Positions 48,889 through 59,930 of a stretch of 64,000 bases of DNA are shown piece after piece. The translations under genes were made by a program, and so were the position numbers. Location: positions 103,085-167,084 of the forward strand of contig NW_019775547.1 in the NCBI RefSeq assembly GCF_001039355.2, given 5' to 3'. The DNA comes from Lingula anatina. Its lineage: Eukaryota > Brachiopoda > Lingulata > Lingulida > Lingulidae. Positions within the stretch are counted from its first letter, which is position 1. Every line of letters starts with the position of its first letter. Below the pieces are notes generated by a model. That model did no database searches. It had not been told where the DNA came from and saw only the letters and a program-made list of their open reading frames with translations.

Positions 48889-49793
48889 CCAGCGAGCAAA
48901 TTATGTTGTTTAAACGTTGAAACAACGTTGAACCATAATGTTGTTATGACGTTGGATAAACATTGGATTTGAAAGTTGACTCAACGTCAGATAACAACAT
49001 TGTATAAATCCCAGTTGTTAGACAACATTCTTGCATGAAAATACATTATAATGACCTGAAATGTTTTTATTTTTGGTACAAAACACAGGTACACTGTAAA
49101 AACATCCAAGTGCCTGGCATGCTTTGTCTGATTTTTTCAACGCATTTAGCTCCTAAGCATGTTTTGCACCTAAGCATGGTACACCCTTTTAGCCTGGATG
49201 TGTTTAGCAGTAGGACATGATTAATGGCTAAATACATGTAGGGTATATATGTATGGCCTTTAAGTTGAAATTTCCAAGGTTTATATATATATATATACAA
49301 CAAAGTCACAGTCACCTCAACCTAGCTGTCTATCTATAACAGGGTACCGAGAACTGTCAACTTTAACTGTTAACTTCACTCCCTCACATTTACAGCAACT
49401 TATTCATCCCAGTGTTAGCTGATCTTGAAAGGAAGTTTATTGGAATGTATTTCTGAATAACAAGTTAAGAAAATTCACTAGTTCACTAAAGACACAAAAC
49501 AGTTAACTGTCACTTTTAGTTTAAAACACTTCTTTTATTATTTTGATAAAGTTAGTTACAGTATTGATAAACAAAGTATCACGTTTTCAATAATTAATAT
49601 TTTAAATTACAATCCATGTCTGCAAGGTTGTGTCAGTGACCAAAATACAACGTTGAGTCAGCGTCACATTATGACGGTGTTTTGACGTGGCTGGATCAAC
49701 GTTGATTTTACGTTGAATTTAGGTAGATCAACGGCAATTCAACGTATCAACCTGTTCTCAACGTTGATCCAACGCGACTATGTCTGCTGGGTT
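48889..49793. mobile_element. Inverted-repeat element with CAACGTTGA subterminal repeats
   Basis: About 905 bp with short ends CCCAGCGAGCA and TCTGCTGGG. Many copies of CAACGTTGA-like motifs lie within 180 bp of each end (AACAACGTTGAACC, GACTCAACGTCAG, GATCAACGTTGATTTTACG, TCAACGTTGATCCAACG). The middle is unrelated AT-rich DNA. No transposase frame is present. Clustered subterminal motifs of this kind suggest transposase binding sites of a non-autonomous DNA transposon. Confidence 0.65.
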
Positions 49794-49884
49794 GGTACTT
49801 CGCTCGTATTTTTTTCTATTTAACGTATCACTTTTTTATTTTATTCTATTTATTTATTTATTTATTATTATTTTTTTTTTTTGT

Positions 49885-50092
49885 AGAGCCAACTTTACAC
49901 TCGACGGCGTTCTTTCTGCGTCCCGTAGCATGGCCCCGTTTGAATGTAAAATAAAATAAGAAAACTAACTAATACTTAACGTGCCGACAGCTGGCCGATC
50001 ATTGAGAATTCATTCTGCAAGCCAGTGTAATGACCGTATAAAGGACTCAAAAAGGATGCCGTCCAGTGTAAAGAGGGTTTAACAGATTAACA
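49885..50092. mobile_element. Short TIR element with TTTACACTGGACGGC ends
   Basis: About 207 bp. The left end ACTTTACACTCGACGGCGTT is inverted at the right end as GATGCCGTCCAGTGTAAAG. A related single end (CTGTCCAGTGCAAAGTGGGC) occurs at 12558-12577. Confidence 0.55.
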
Positions 50093-50605
50093 CCTTTTTT
50101 TTTTTTTTTTTTTTTTGTTTCCAACGTTCACCAGCTTTTCTATATTGTACTCTACGCCAGGAAGAGTGTCCCTCTATTCTCATTGCCATCAGCGAGTCTC
50201 CACGGAGTTAAATATGCAACCATTTCTTTCGTTATCCGGAACATTTAGCACAAGGCCGTGAGTGTTGCGCCATTCGACCTATTATTCATTAAAACTCATA
50301 TATTTGTGGCCTCGTCGTTACCACCATTTTTTTTCGTAATTATCTAAATGGACTGATATATACAAAATGAATAAAACTGATAGAAAAATCTCACCTTTTC
50401 AAAAAAAGAATACGAAAAAGCTGCCGAATATCTCTGCGTTGTAGTTTTTCGAAGAATCTTCTATACACGTTGCAGTATGCAAATATGCGTGGCAACTGTC
50501 TCCATCATGCTAAATTTATATTTGGCAAACTTTAGAACCAATCATCGATGGCGAAAGTCCATCTCCTATGCTGGTTGCAGGGCAAGCCATCATTGCTGCC
50601 GTCAA

Positions 50606-50730
50606 CAAATGCCAGGGCTGCCGCAGTACGTTATTACTGTGGATATTTTTGACATCAGACAAAAATGACTGTCTATTTATTTATTTGTGAATATCTGTGG
50701 AAAATCAATCTGTCGCCCTGGTAGAGGGTA
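50606..50730. mobile_element. Short TIR element family I, copy 1
   Basis: Matches the element at 60951-61076 (ACATCAGACAAAAATGACTG, TCGCCCTGGTAGAGGGTA). The left end is decayed. Confidence 0.55.
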
Positions 50731-51824
50731 TCTTTTTTGACATGGAAATGGTAGCGGTGTATTTCACAGGGATGGATTTTATACCTATAGCTTCATTCAT
50801 TTGAAATAGGGCCTAACGATCAAAATATATGTTTCCAAGATGGGTAAAGCGCGAGTGGCATCAAATGTCCCAACTGACTGCCTTTGTGTGGCTGTAAACG
50901 GAAATAAGTCATCTTGAAGTATGCAAAATTCTCTACTAAAAGTAAAAAGTGCCCAAAAATGGGCCCTGTGAGTATGTGACTTTCAATGCCATCGACCTAC
51001 TTTCGGCCATTACTTTCGACTGTCTTGTATATTAGTGCTTCTCTTTACTCTATAACGCAAGATCATCTTAGATGTGGTCTGTCAATCGAGTATGCGACAA
51101 ATACTCTTACATATCGAAAATATCTGAGTCCTGCACCGTAAATATATCGAGTTTAATGCTAATATATTAATTTATAATTAAATTATTTAATGCTTGATTC
51201 GAATCGTTCCGTCAACTCACCGAATTTTAAAAAGTCCTTTTTTTTCGTGGGTTGGGGGAATCAATAAAAACGACCCCCTTCTAAAATCCTGGATCCGCCC
51301 CTATATATAAAGTACTCCTTCAGTAACATCAAGAGGTGTTTGTTTCTTACATCTACAGCAGAATATATTTATGTAAGACGGTTGACTTTGGGGGCTCTAA
51401 TCAAACTCAGGATAGTCTAGATATCGGCTCGAGTTATGCCCGGCGAAAAAGTTACGCAACACCGCAGGTTCATTTCCAAAAAATTATTTTATTACCTGGG
51501 CATTGCCAACATTACTAGTTTTGATGAGAAAAAGCTCCGTGGCAGAAATCGCCAAATCTTAAATTGAGTTTAAGTGAGAAGGGACAATTGAAAAGAATTT
51601 CGACTGATTATTAAACGAGCCACGTGCATAGGCATGCAACTCAACTAAAATAAATTTGCAAGTCTGGTGATTATTTTCCCCATCTGTACACGCCTTTTTT
51701 CAAAACAAAAAGAAAAATTAGAGATTGTATTTTTATTCAACTATTGTATACAGTAACATTCAATTTCAAGTACTTAAGTAATCATAAATGAATCATGTGA
51801 ATGCAATAAATCAATAAATGGTAG

Positions 51825-51909
51825 TACCCGATGCCCTCGGGCCGTGGGGAAAAACCCGTCTAAACCCTTCGTGGGGAATGCCGGGAAAATGCCCACGCCC
51901 GGAAACAGA
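51825..51909. other. Isolated GC-rich segment
   Basis: About 85 bp with repeated CCCG, GTGGGGAA and CCGGG motifs within AT-rich surroundings. I see no open frame, RNA fold signature or relative elsewhere in the window that explains it. Confidence 0.5.
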
Positions 51910-52949
51910 ACTTCAGTTTTTTTTATTGGCAGGGCACCTTATAAGTTCATATCGTCCGTTTTAGACAGCATGGTGCAACTGAATAATTTTCTCTCGTGAC
52001 TACAAACTATTCTCTGTATACACTACAGTGGTACACAAGATGAAGCAGAATAATTTACCAAAGTACATGTAATTCCTACTGAAAAAGGTACTGAAGACGA
52101 GACATTTATTAGTCTTAACACAATTAAACCGACACTTATTTTAACTTCATCTAGGGATATGAAGTCATAAATAAAGTAACTCGATCCTTTTAGAACAGAA
52201 AGCATACATCAAAACCTGGTATAGTTCTCTCTCGTGATAAAATATACAGAAGTTCAGGTAATATTATTATTACCCAGACAACTCAATGATTGAAATTGAC
52301 ATCTCACTGTTTCTCAAATGTAATTTTGCCCTGAAATCGCAACTAGCTATGTGATACAAGAAAAGCAAGCTTGCTTCGACATATTTCATATTTCACACTA
52401 CACTGTATGACCGTCCACGCAAATTTCAATATGAATTCTTGAGTCCGGAGAAAAAGGTGCATATATGATGAATTGGATATGTTTGTCAACTATAACACTT
52501 GAGAAAATCATAATATATTAGTAATATTAGTAATGCGCGGGTTACTTGAGGTTAGTGTGCGGCTTATGATCTTCTCAAACGTTATACTGACGAACAACTC
52601 CACATCATCAAAAGCACAAATTTGAAAAATGACTACATCACTAAGATTGAAATAAAACACAGACGACCATAAGTGGTGATAATAACAATGTTTTGCGAGC
52701 GAAAACTTATCTGCATTTTGAATGTGGATAAAGCAACTGGATATTCTATTTTAAATTTTAATAACAACTGTAGAAGCAGACAATTTTTTTCACACAGAAC
52801 CACAATTCATGTCATTCAATTGAACATTTATAGAATTATGATCATACTGAACTTCAGTTTTCTCCTAAGCTATTGGAATAAAATGTTTCACTCTCAAAGT
52901 GAAAAAATAAAACTTTAATACAATTATACCCGACTCATATCTTTGACCC

Positions 52950-53098
52950 ATAAAGCGCAAAACTGTTCAATATATAAGAATCGAGTACATCATTAGATTG
53001 TATTGCTCTTACATTCAGTATATCGCTCTTCACTACCGTTCCACATTCTCTAAAATATTTTTGCAGACAGGCTGTGTCCTTAAAAACCAAGACTGCTA
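52950..53098 (-). pseudogene. RRM-like remnant, copy 1
   Basis: Contains VLVFKDTACLQKYFRECGTV, which has an RRM beta1-alpha1-beta2 look and could derive from TDP-43 RRM2 (VFVGRC...LREFFSQYGDV). No intact RNP motif is present. The copy 2 counterpart is at 55090-55240. The homology is tentative. Confidence 0.3.
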
Positions 53099-53551
53099 GG
53101 ACTTCCGATCATCAATGAAGTGGCAACAGGGGCTCGTTGCTAGCACCATTAAGTGTTTCACATCTTGGGCATTTGGGCTAGGGTTGATGGTATCTGCATT
53201 CGGGCATTATATGTGGAAAACTGCCTTTTCGTAGCCTACAAATGAATTGTAGCGTGTTTACACAAAAAGTATGAAAAGTAATTGAAAGCTTGCAGTAATT
53301 GCAACAAAGAACATCTATGTCACTGGTATTTACACACCGTCAACTCTAGTATTTTGATGTTTCATAATGCTTTGGTTCTTAAAATGAATATTTTTTAAAA
53401 ATTTTATTATATTATATTTCTATAACACAACACAAGAAAACCACATCATGATTTAGGAGAGTGCTAAGGTTCTACAAAAAGAAAGCAAATAGAAAATAAG
53501 AGGGATAAAGAAAGGAATATAAACAGATGAAAATACATGCTCACCGGCACG

Positions 53552-53652
53552 GTCCCTTAGTACCACAGCCGCAGCACCGAGGGCGAGGTTGGGGGTAGTA
53601 ACTCCTAGTATTCAGACCAGTGACAACGCCATGTGTGTCACTGATGGAGATC
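53552..53652 (-). other. Possible exon with Cys/Pro-rich end, copy 1
   Basis: Acceptor AACTTTCAG and donor CCG|GTGAGC frame about 100 bp that is open in one frame (SDTHGVVTGLNTRSYYP, then PRCCGCGTKGPC). The counterpart in copy 2 lies at 55720-55820. I do not recognise it. Confidence 0.35.
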
Positions 53653-54035
53653 TGAAAGTTGGTCGATGGGATGTCAAAATACTTTGCATTTTTTAAATTT
53701 TATTTTGCAAGTTTCTGATAAATTAAAAAGTTTTTGACCACTATAATGAGTTTCTTGCATGTGAGTGCTTTTTTTTTCAAGTTTGCGACAAATTGAAAGA
53801 GCTTTTGGGTTCTAAAATGACTGCTATATGAACTTCCTTGAGTAAATTGTAAATAGAAAATAAAAATGTCAACAGTTTCTTCACGTTCTGATTTAAAACA
53901 ATTATGTCTAAGGCATTGCACAAATTTTCCAGTTTCTTGAATTTGCATTGACAAAAGATTTGTAATATGCATAGAATAAATGACAATTAAGTTCATTGTT
54001 CACCCTCTACCCTGGCCCATAACTTACCTTAAAGG

Positions 54036-54133
54036 GTCCCAAGTTCCAATGGTATCACAACTAGGCAAGGGCTCTTGAAATCCCATTTGCTGATGTGGAC
54101 CATCGTCCGGCCAGGCGGTCACCAATGATCTCC
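54036..54133 (-). pseudogene. Possible downstream exon of the TDP-43-derived locus, copy 1
   Basis: Bounded by TTTTATAG at the acceptor side and TTTAAG|GTAAGT-like at the donor side, and essentially identical in copy 2 (56190-56307). In the phase left by the RRM1 exon it reads about 25 residues (including GRWSTSANG, perhaps an echo of the RRM1 GRW motif) and hits TAG. Homology is uncertain and its use as an exon is unproven. Confidence 0.35.
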
Positions 54134-54453
54134 CTCAACTATAAAACAAATTTAGAAGACATTAGTTTCCCTGGTTTGTTTTCTATCAATCTGACTCGAG
54201 TTCAACATTTTAAGGTACGAACAAAAGTGAACTGTTGTGGTTTAATTTCCGTAAACAGTGTATTTAAAGCATAAGCAGTTCACTTAAAATAGTAATTAAC
54301 TTTATAGAAGAACGAAATTACAATCATTTGATACTATTATTTACTCTGAACTGCTCCATTTTAATCCTTTTGGTCTAAAATTAAAGATCAACTTTGAATA
54401 AACTTTTTAATGAACCCCATATATCAGCGATCTTAATAAGTAGCAATGAGTAC

Positions 54454-54603
54454 CTGTGCCATGATGACTTCACCAAACCGTGAGAAATAAGTCTTCAAGT
54501 CATCGTCTGTGCTCTTATAAGGCAAACCCAGCACTAGTAGGTTACAGCACTTCTTGCTTTGTTTTCACGTTGCGATTTTCCAGGGTCTCATCTCATCTTT
54601 TCT
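54454..54603 (-). pseudogene. TARDBP (TDP-43) RRM1 exon, broken, copy 1
   Basis: A 150-bp exon with intact borders (GTTTTAG acceptor, CAG|GTACTC donor). It encodes [19 protein letters not shown] and RFGEVIMAQ, clearly TDP-43 RRM1 (human LIVLGLPWKTTEQDLKEYF...FGEVLMVQ), with the exon ending at the same residue as in human, as I recall it. Upstream, MDET-like and NVKTKQ segments correspond to the NTD-RRM1 linker, but they fall in different frames with at least two frameshifts between them, and every frame has a stop. The exon cannot be read through, so this copy is a pseudogene unless sequencing is faulty. Confidence 0.75.
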
Positions 54604-54745
54604 CTAAAACGGTAACACTTTCCAATTACTATTAATACTGTATTTAGAAATAACCATAAGATTTTAAAAGGTACTCAAAGCAACTTAATTTAATTTAATT
54701 TTTAATGTAACTGTTACATCATAATGCTAAAAATGTCAAGGTCTT

Positions 54746-54791
<46 letters not shown>

Positions 54792-56623
54792 TAAAATGCA
54801 ATCCAGTGCAGTTTTTTTTTTTTAAATTTGTATTCGGACCAGAAAATCTCGACTCAGACCATTAGTTTTTGGGAAAGTTGAGGTCCGAATGGCCAATAAG
54901 ATGAAAAGTTTATGGAAAAGACTGCAACTGAAATAATCAATTTCCTCTATTTCTCTCCCCAATAACACGGATTACCTTTAGGGGTTTTCCATCTCATTTA
55001 AGCACCACATACCTTGGACGCTTCTCCAATGCAGCCACCTAGTAGACGGACCATGGCGGAACTCTCTGGCACCAAAGGATCGNTTGACCCATAAAGCGCA
55101 AAACTGTTCAATATATAAGACTCGAGTACATCATTAGATTGTATTGCTCTTACATTCAGTATATCGCTCTTCACTACCGTTCCACATTCTCTAAAATATT
55201 TTTGCAGACAGGCTGTGTCCTTAAAAACCAAGACTGCTAGGACTTCCGATCATCAATGAAGTGGGAACAGGGGCTCGTTGCTAGCGTCATTAAGTGTTTC
55301 ACATCTTGGACATTTGGGCTAGGATTGATGGCATCTGCGTTCGGGCATCAATTCTAGAAAACTGCCCTTTCGTAGCCTACAAATGAATTGTAACGTGTTC
55401 ACACAAAAAGTATGAAAAGTAATTGAAAGCTTGCAGTAATTGCAACAAAGAACATCTATGTCACTGGTATTTACACACCGTTAACTCTAGTATTTTGATG
55501 TTTCATAATGCTTTGGTTCTTAAAATGAATACATTTTTTATTTTATTATCTTATATTTCTATAACACAACACAAGAAAATCACATGATTTAGGAGAGTGC
55601 TAAGATTCTACAAAAAAGAAAGCAAATAGAAAATAAGAGGGATAAAGGAAGGAATATAAATCACAAAAACACCTAATGATCTGAACAATATAAACAGATG
55701 AAAATACATGCTCACCGGCACGGTCCCTTAGTACCACAGCCGCAGCACCGAGGGCGAGGTTGGGGGTAGTAACTCCTAGTATTCAGACCAGTGACAACGC
55801 CATGTGTGTCACTGATGGAGATCTGAAAGTTGGTCGATGGGATGTCAAAATACTTTGCATTTTTTAAATTTTATTTTGCAAGTTTCTGATAAATTAAAAA
55901 GTTTTTGACCACTATAATGAGTTTCTTGCATGCGAGTGCTTTTTTTCAAGTTTGCGACAAATTGAAAGAGCTTTTGGGTTCTAAAATGACTGCTATATGA
56001 ACTTCCTTGAGTAAATTGTAAATAGAAAATAAAAATGTCAACAGTTTCTTCACGTTCTGATTTAAAACAATAATGTATAAGGCATTGCACAAATTTTCCA
56101 GTTTCTTGAATTTGCATTGACAAAAGATTTGTAATATGCATAGAATAAATGACAATTAAGTTCATTGTTCACCCTCTACCCTTGCCCATAACTTACCTTA
56201 AAGGGTCCCAAGTTCCAATGGTATCACAACTAGGCAAGGGCTCTTGAAATCCCATTTGCTGATGTGGACCATCGTCCGGCCAGGCGGTCACCAATGATCT
56301 CCCTCAACTATAAAACAAATTTAGAAGACATTAGTTTCCCTGGTTTGTTTTCTATCAATCTGACTCGAGTTCAACATTTTAAGGTACGAACAAAAGTGAA
56401 CTGTTGTGGTTTAATTTCCATAAACAGTGTATTTAAAGCATAAGCAGTTCACTTAAAATAGTAATTAACTTCATTAGAAGAACGAAATTACAATCATTTG
56501 ATACTATTATTTACTCTGAACTGCTCCATTTTAATCCTTTTGGTCTAAAATTAAAGATCAACTTTGAATAAACTTTTTAATGAACCCCATATATCAGCGA
56601 TCTTAATAAGTAGCAATGAGTAC

Positions 56624-56773
56624 CTGTGCCATGATGACTTCACCAAACCGTGAGAAATAAGTCTTCAAGTCATCGTCTGTGCTCTTTTAAGGCAAACCCA
56701 GCACTATTAGGTTACAGCACTTCTTGCTTTGTTTTCACGTTGCGATTTTCCAGGGTCTCATCTCATCTTTTCT
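56624..56773 (-). pseudogene. TARDBP (TDP-43) RRM1 exon, broken, copy 2
   Basis: Same exon and same upstream frameshifts as copy 1, plus a further nonsense change: the tyrosine codon after GLP is TAA. The shared lesions predate the duplication, or the copies are alleles. Confidence 0.75.
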
Positions 56774-57132
56774 CTAAAACGGTATCACTTTCCAATTACT
56801 ATTAATACTGTATTTAGAAATAACCATAAGATTTTTAAAAGGTTACATCATAATGCTAAAAATGTCAAGGTCTTGTTAATAATAATAATAATAATAAAAA
56901 TAATAATAATATAAAATGCAATCCTGTGCAGTTTTTTTTTTAAGATTTGTATTCGGACCAGAAAATCTTGACTCAGACCATTAGTTTTTGGGAAAGTTGA
57001 GGTCCGAATGGCCAATAAGATGAAAAGTTTATGGAAAAGACTGCAACTGAAATAATCAATTTCCTCTATTTCTCTCCCCAATAACACGGATTACCTTTAG
57101 GGGTTTTCCATCTCATTTAAACAACACATACC

Positions 57133-57433
57133 TTGGACGCTTCTCCAATGCAGCCACCTCGTAGACGGACCATGGCGGGACTCGCTGCACGCTCCTCCAA
57201 TGCAGCCACCTCGAAGACGGACCATGGCGGGACGCGCTGCACGCTCCCCCAATGCAGCCACCTCGTAGACGGACCATGGCGGGACTCGCTGGACGCTCCT
57301 CCAATGCAGCCACCTCGTAGACGGACCATGGCGGGACTCGCTGGACGCTCCTCCAATGCAGCCACCTCGTAGACGGACCATGGCGGGACTCGCTGGACGC
57401 TCCTCCAATGCAGCCACCTCGTAGACGGACCAT
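57133..57433 (-). repeat. 52-bp tandem repeat in an exon, about six units
   Basis: CAGCCACCTCGTAGACGG recurs at exact 52-bp intervals (57151, 57203, 57255, 57307, 57359, 57411). Because 52 is not a multiple of three, each unit shifts frame, and all three minus-strand frames are open across the array (VRLRGGCIGGASSES, STRWLHWRSVQR, VYEVAALEERP in rotation). The array begins at a splice-donor-like AAG|GTATGT and is cut at its other side by an N at 57434. Confidence 0.9.
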
Positions 57434-57481
57434 NTCAGGCTTACATTTAAGGTTTTTCCATTTCAGTTACACACTACATAC

Positions 57482-57735
57482 CTTGGACGCTTCCCCAATG
57501 CAGCCACCTCGTAGACAGACCATGGCAGGATGCGCTGGACGCTCCTCCAATGCAGCCACCTCGTAGACGGACCATGGTGGGACTCGCTGGACGCTTCCTG
57601 AATGCAGCCACCTCGTAGACGGACCGTGTATGGACTCTCTGGCACCAAGGGATCGGAGTCGCTGAAGCGTAGATGTGGACCTTGTCTCCTTACAGTTGTC
57701 AGTGGAAGCTTAATCGAGAATCGCCACATCGAGTT
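57482..57735 (-). other. Repeat-bearing exon copy, three 52-bp units
   Basis: Acceptor ACAG|AACTCGATGTGGCG and donor AAG|GTATGT. The 254 bp include three 52-bp units (57501, 57553, 57605). The first part matches the other exon copies (TTCCACTGACAACTG, CTTCAGCGACTCCGATC). Confidence 0.5.
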
Positions 57736-57841
57736 CTGTTGACAGAAAGAAAAACGGATTAATGACTTTTTCTACCTATGTCAGCACTTTGCGGTAAGGC
57801 TTACATTTAAGGTTTTTCCATTTTACTTAAACACTACATAC

Positions 57842-58082
57842 CTTGGACGCTTCCCCAATGCAGCCACCTCGTAGACGGACCATAGAATGGCGCGCTGGAC
57901 GCTATTCCTTTGCAGCAACCTCGTAGACGGACCATGGCTCGACTCGCTGAACGCTTCCTGAATGCAGCCACCTCGTAGACGGACCATGGATGGACTCTCT
58001 GGCACCAATGATTGAAGCATAGATCTGGTCCTCTTCTCCTTCCTGTAGTTGGAGCTCCCTCGAGAATCGCCATAACCGAGTT
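57842..58082 (-). other. Repeat-bearing exon copy with a deletion, three 52-bp units
   Basis: Same borders as its neighbour, 241 bp, units at 57861, 57913 and 57965. About 15 bp of the common 5' part are missing and the middle unit is diverged. Confidence 0.45.
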
Positions 58083-58177
58083 CTGTTAATAGAAAGAAAA
58101 ACGGATTAATGACTTATCCACGTATGAAAGCACTCTGCAGTCAGGCTTACCTTTTATCTCAGTGAAACACCACATGC

Positions 58178-58327
58178 CGTGGACGCTTCCCCAATTCAGC
58201 CACCTCGTAGACAGACCGTGGCGGAACTCTCTGGCACCAAGGGATCGGAGTCGCTGAAGCGCAGATATGGTCCTCTTCTCCTTGCAGTTGTCATTGGAAG
58301 CTCTATCGAGAATCCCCATATCGAGTT
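58178..58327 (-). pseudogene. Repeat-bearing exon copy, one unit, with stop and GC donor
   Basis: 150 bp with a TTAACAG acceptor. The frame open in the 58434 copy ends in TGA here (LRGG then stop), and the donor is CACG|GCATGT instead of AAG|GTATGT. Confidence 0.45.
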
Positions 58328-58433
58328 CTGTTAACAGAAAGAAAAACAGATTAATGACTTTTTCTACCTATGTCAGCACTTTGCGGTAAGGCTTACATTA
58401 AAGGTTTTTCCATTACAGTTAAAAACTACATAC

Positions 58434-58586
58434 CTTGGATGCTCCCCTAACGCAGCCACCTCGTAGACAGGCTATGACATGACTCACTGGCACCAAGGAT
58501 TGATCGGAGTCGCTGAAACGTAGATGTGGCCCTCTTCTCCTTGCAGTTGTCAGTGGAAGCTCTATCGAGAATCGCCAAATCGAGTT
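58434..58586 (-). other. Repeat-bearing exon copy, one unit, open in phase 0
   Basis: 153 bp, acceptor TTAACAG, donor AAG|GTATGT, open for 51 codons (SIELPLTTARRRGPHLRFSD, LRGGCVRGASK). Some positions can be lined up without gaps with the TDP-43 N-terminal domain (L.TV..Q.P...VRL..G, best in the 57482 copy). With the adjacent RRM1 exons this suggests, but does not prove, an NTD-derived exon. Confidence 0.45.
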
Positions 58587-59689
58587 CTGTTAACAGAAAG
58601 AAAAACGGATTAATGACTTTTCCTACCTATGTCAGCCCTTTGCTTCCTGGACCTGTAATAAGAAGAAACCTGGAATGCATAGAAATATACATGCAACGAC
58701 AATACAATAATAGCCCACAACAGAAGAAGCGACGAAGTTTCCTGCGAAGATTCCTGGGCGACGATTCCACGTGGAGAGAAGCGAAGACTTTAGCTGGCCA
58801 GCTTAGAGAAACGTCGAATCCACCGTTAAGGCGTCTGCGTGTGCAAGAATCGACATGAGCGATACGTTGACTTGAAAAGATTCGGAGAAATGTGAGTCGA
58901 CTCCTTTGTCCTTTTTGCTTGATATGGGGCGCAGTACACGGCATCCTTCTTGTTGCTCCTGATCTGTCTGCGTTGAATGAACACAATTTCAAAATTTCGC
59001 GCTTTTATACCTTCAGTGATAGAAAGTCACATGGTGGCGTTCCTGGTCAACGTTTTCATAGGGGGTGGCGTTTGATAGTGATTCCCATACTTGATTATAA
59101 AATCTTTTAACCTACATTATTTTATTAACTTATGTTTATTTGATTATTCTGTTTATCATTTTATTTTATAATAAGAGTAATAAGCACTAAGCAGTGATTT
59201 CCAAATTAAACGGCCAAATTCTATGGCAATTTTTAAGCAATATACCTTCTCCCCAAAATCATGATAGGCCCGATGTCCGTTAAACTGGTACGGGTAGCCG
59301 CGAACTTCTCACTTCTCGAAGGCCACTATAGATAATAGGGCGAAGGGTGACTGCAGTTTCGAGGCAGCCCGAGGGAGCATGATTGTTTTGTTTGTAATGT
59401 ACTGTAGTGAGTCAGTTGAAAGTACACTGGACTTAGCATATAATGCCACCTCAGCACTCTCAAACATATTTTGTAATCAACTGAGTTGTTATTCTGATAA
59501 ATGAAAAGCAAGTTTGTGTGATTTTACGAAACGAAAGAAAGAAGCAGTCTGTCATATCAGCAATTTCAAAGGGGGGGTTCTTTTTCTAAAAAAGTGGATC
59601 TTTTACCATATAATCCCCATGTAACTAGGTCAAATTTTACCCCGGGTGAACCTTTTTCCAGCAAAAGGGGGATTCTTTCGACGTAACAG

Positions 59690-59775
59690 CTCCATTTGTG
59701 TTGTGAGGTGGTTGACACTGCTTGCAAATCGAACTCGGGACTTGCTTCGCCTGCCACGAGAACACTCACTATTTC
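59690..59775 (-). repeat. Possible tRNA-derived SINE head
   Basis: The minus strand reads TCTCGTGGCAGGCGAAGCAA then CCCGAGTTCGATTTGCAA, resembling polymerase III A- and B-boxes. A full tRNA fold is not evident and no second copy was seen. Confidence 0.3.
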
Positions 59776-59895
59776 TCAATTTATAGGTTCATTTAACATT
59801 AACATTTTTTATTAAGAATTAACGAGAAAAAACTCGTTTGTCCAAGTGGAATTTTACTTACATCAGTCTTACAACTTTTAAAAAATCACTGCAAA

Positions 59896-59930
<35 letters not shown>

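Larger units (their letters stand above)
52941..57135. repeat. 2.1-kb tandem duplication across a TDP-43-derived locus
   Basis: Copy 1 (52941-55082) and copy 2 (from 55084) both start TTGACCCATAAAGCGCAAAA and run in parallel to the 52-bp repeat exon. They differ by scattered substitutions and by indels: about 34 bp extra in copy 2 near 55664 and about 40 bp extra in copy 1 near 54674. A single N at 55083 is the junction. This may be a recent tandem duplication or two haplotypes assembled in series. Confidence 0.9.
53099..58600 (-). pseudogene. TDP-43 (TARDBP)-derived rearranged locus
   Basis: Read on the minus strand: an array of four or more repeat-bearing exon/intron units (58586 to 57133), RRM1 exon copy 2 (56773-56624), two small putative exons and an RRM-like remnant, one repeat-bearing exon fragment (55082-55013), then the same block again (copy 1). 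Splice borders are largely kept while reading frames are broken, so the copy arose by DNA-level duplication, not retroposition. An intact TARDBP elsewhere in the genome is expected. Whether the locus is transcribed cannot be told from sequence. Confidence 0.55.

Noticed and set aside
53700-56165. Pairs of minus-strand frames of about 100 and 70 codons in both copies of the 2.1-kb block
   Set aside because: They are conserved only because the block is duplicated. They are AT-rich, overlap splice borders and show no known domain.
58526-58992. Overlapping 110- and 121-codon frames on opposite strands
   Set aside because: Neither shows a known domain. Part lies over the repeat-bearing exon array, and the minus-strand one could at most be a leader exon of the TDP-43-derived locus.
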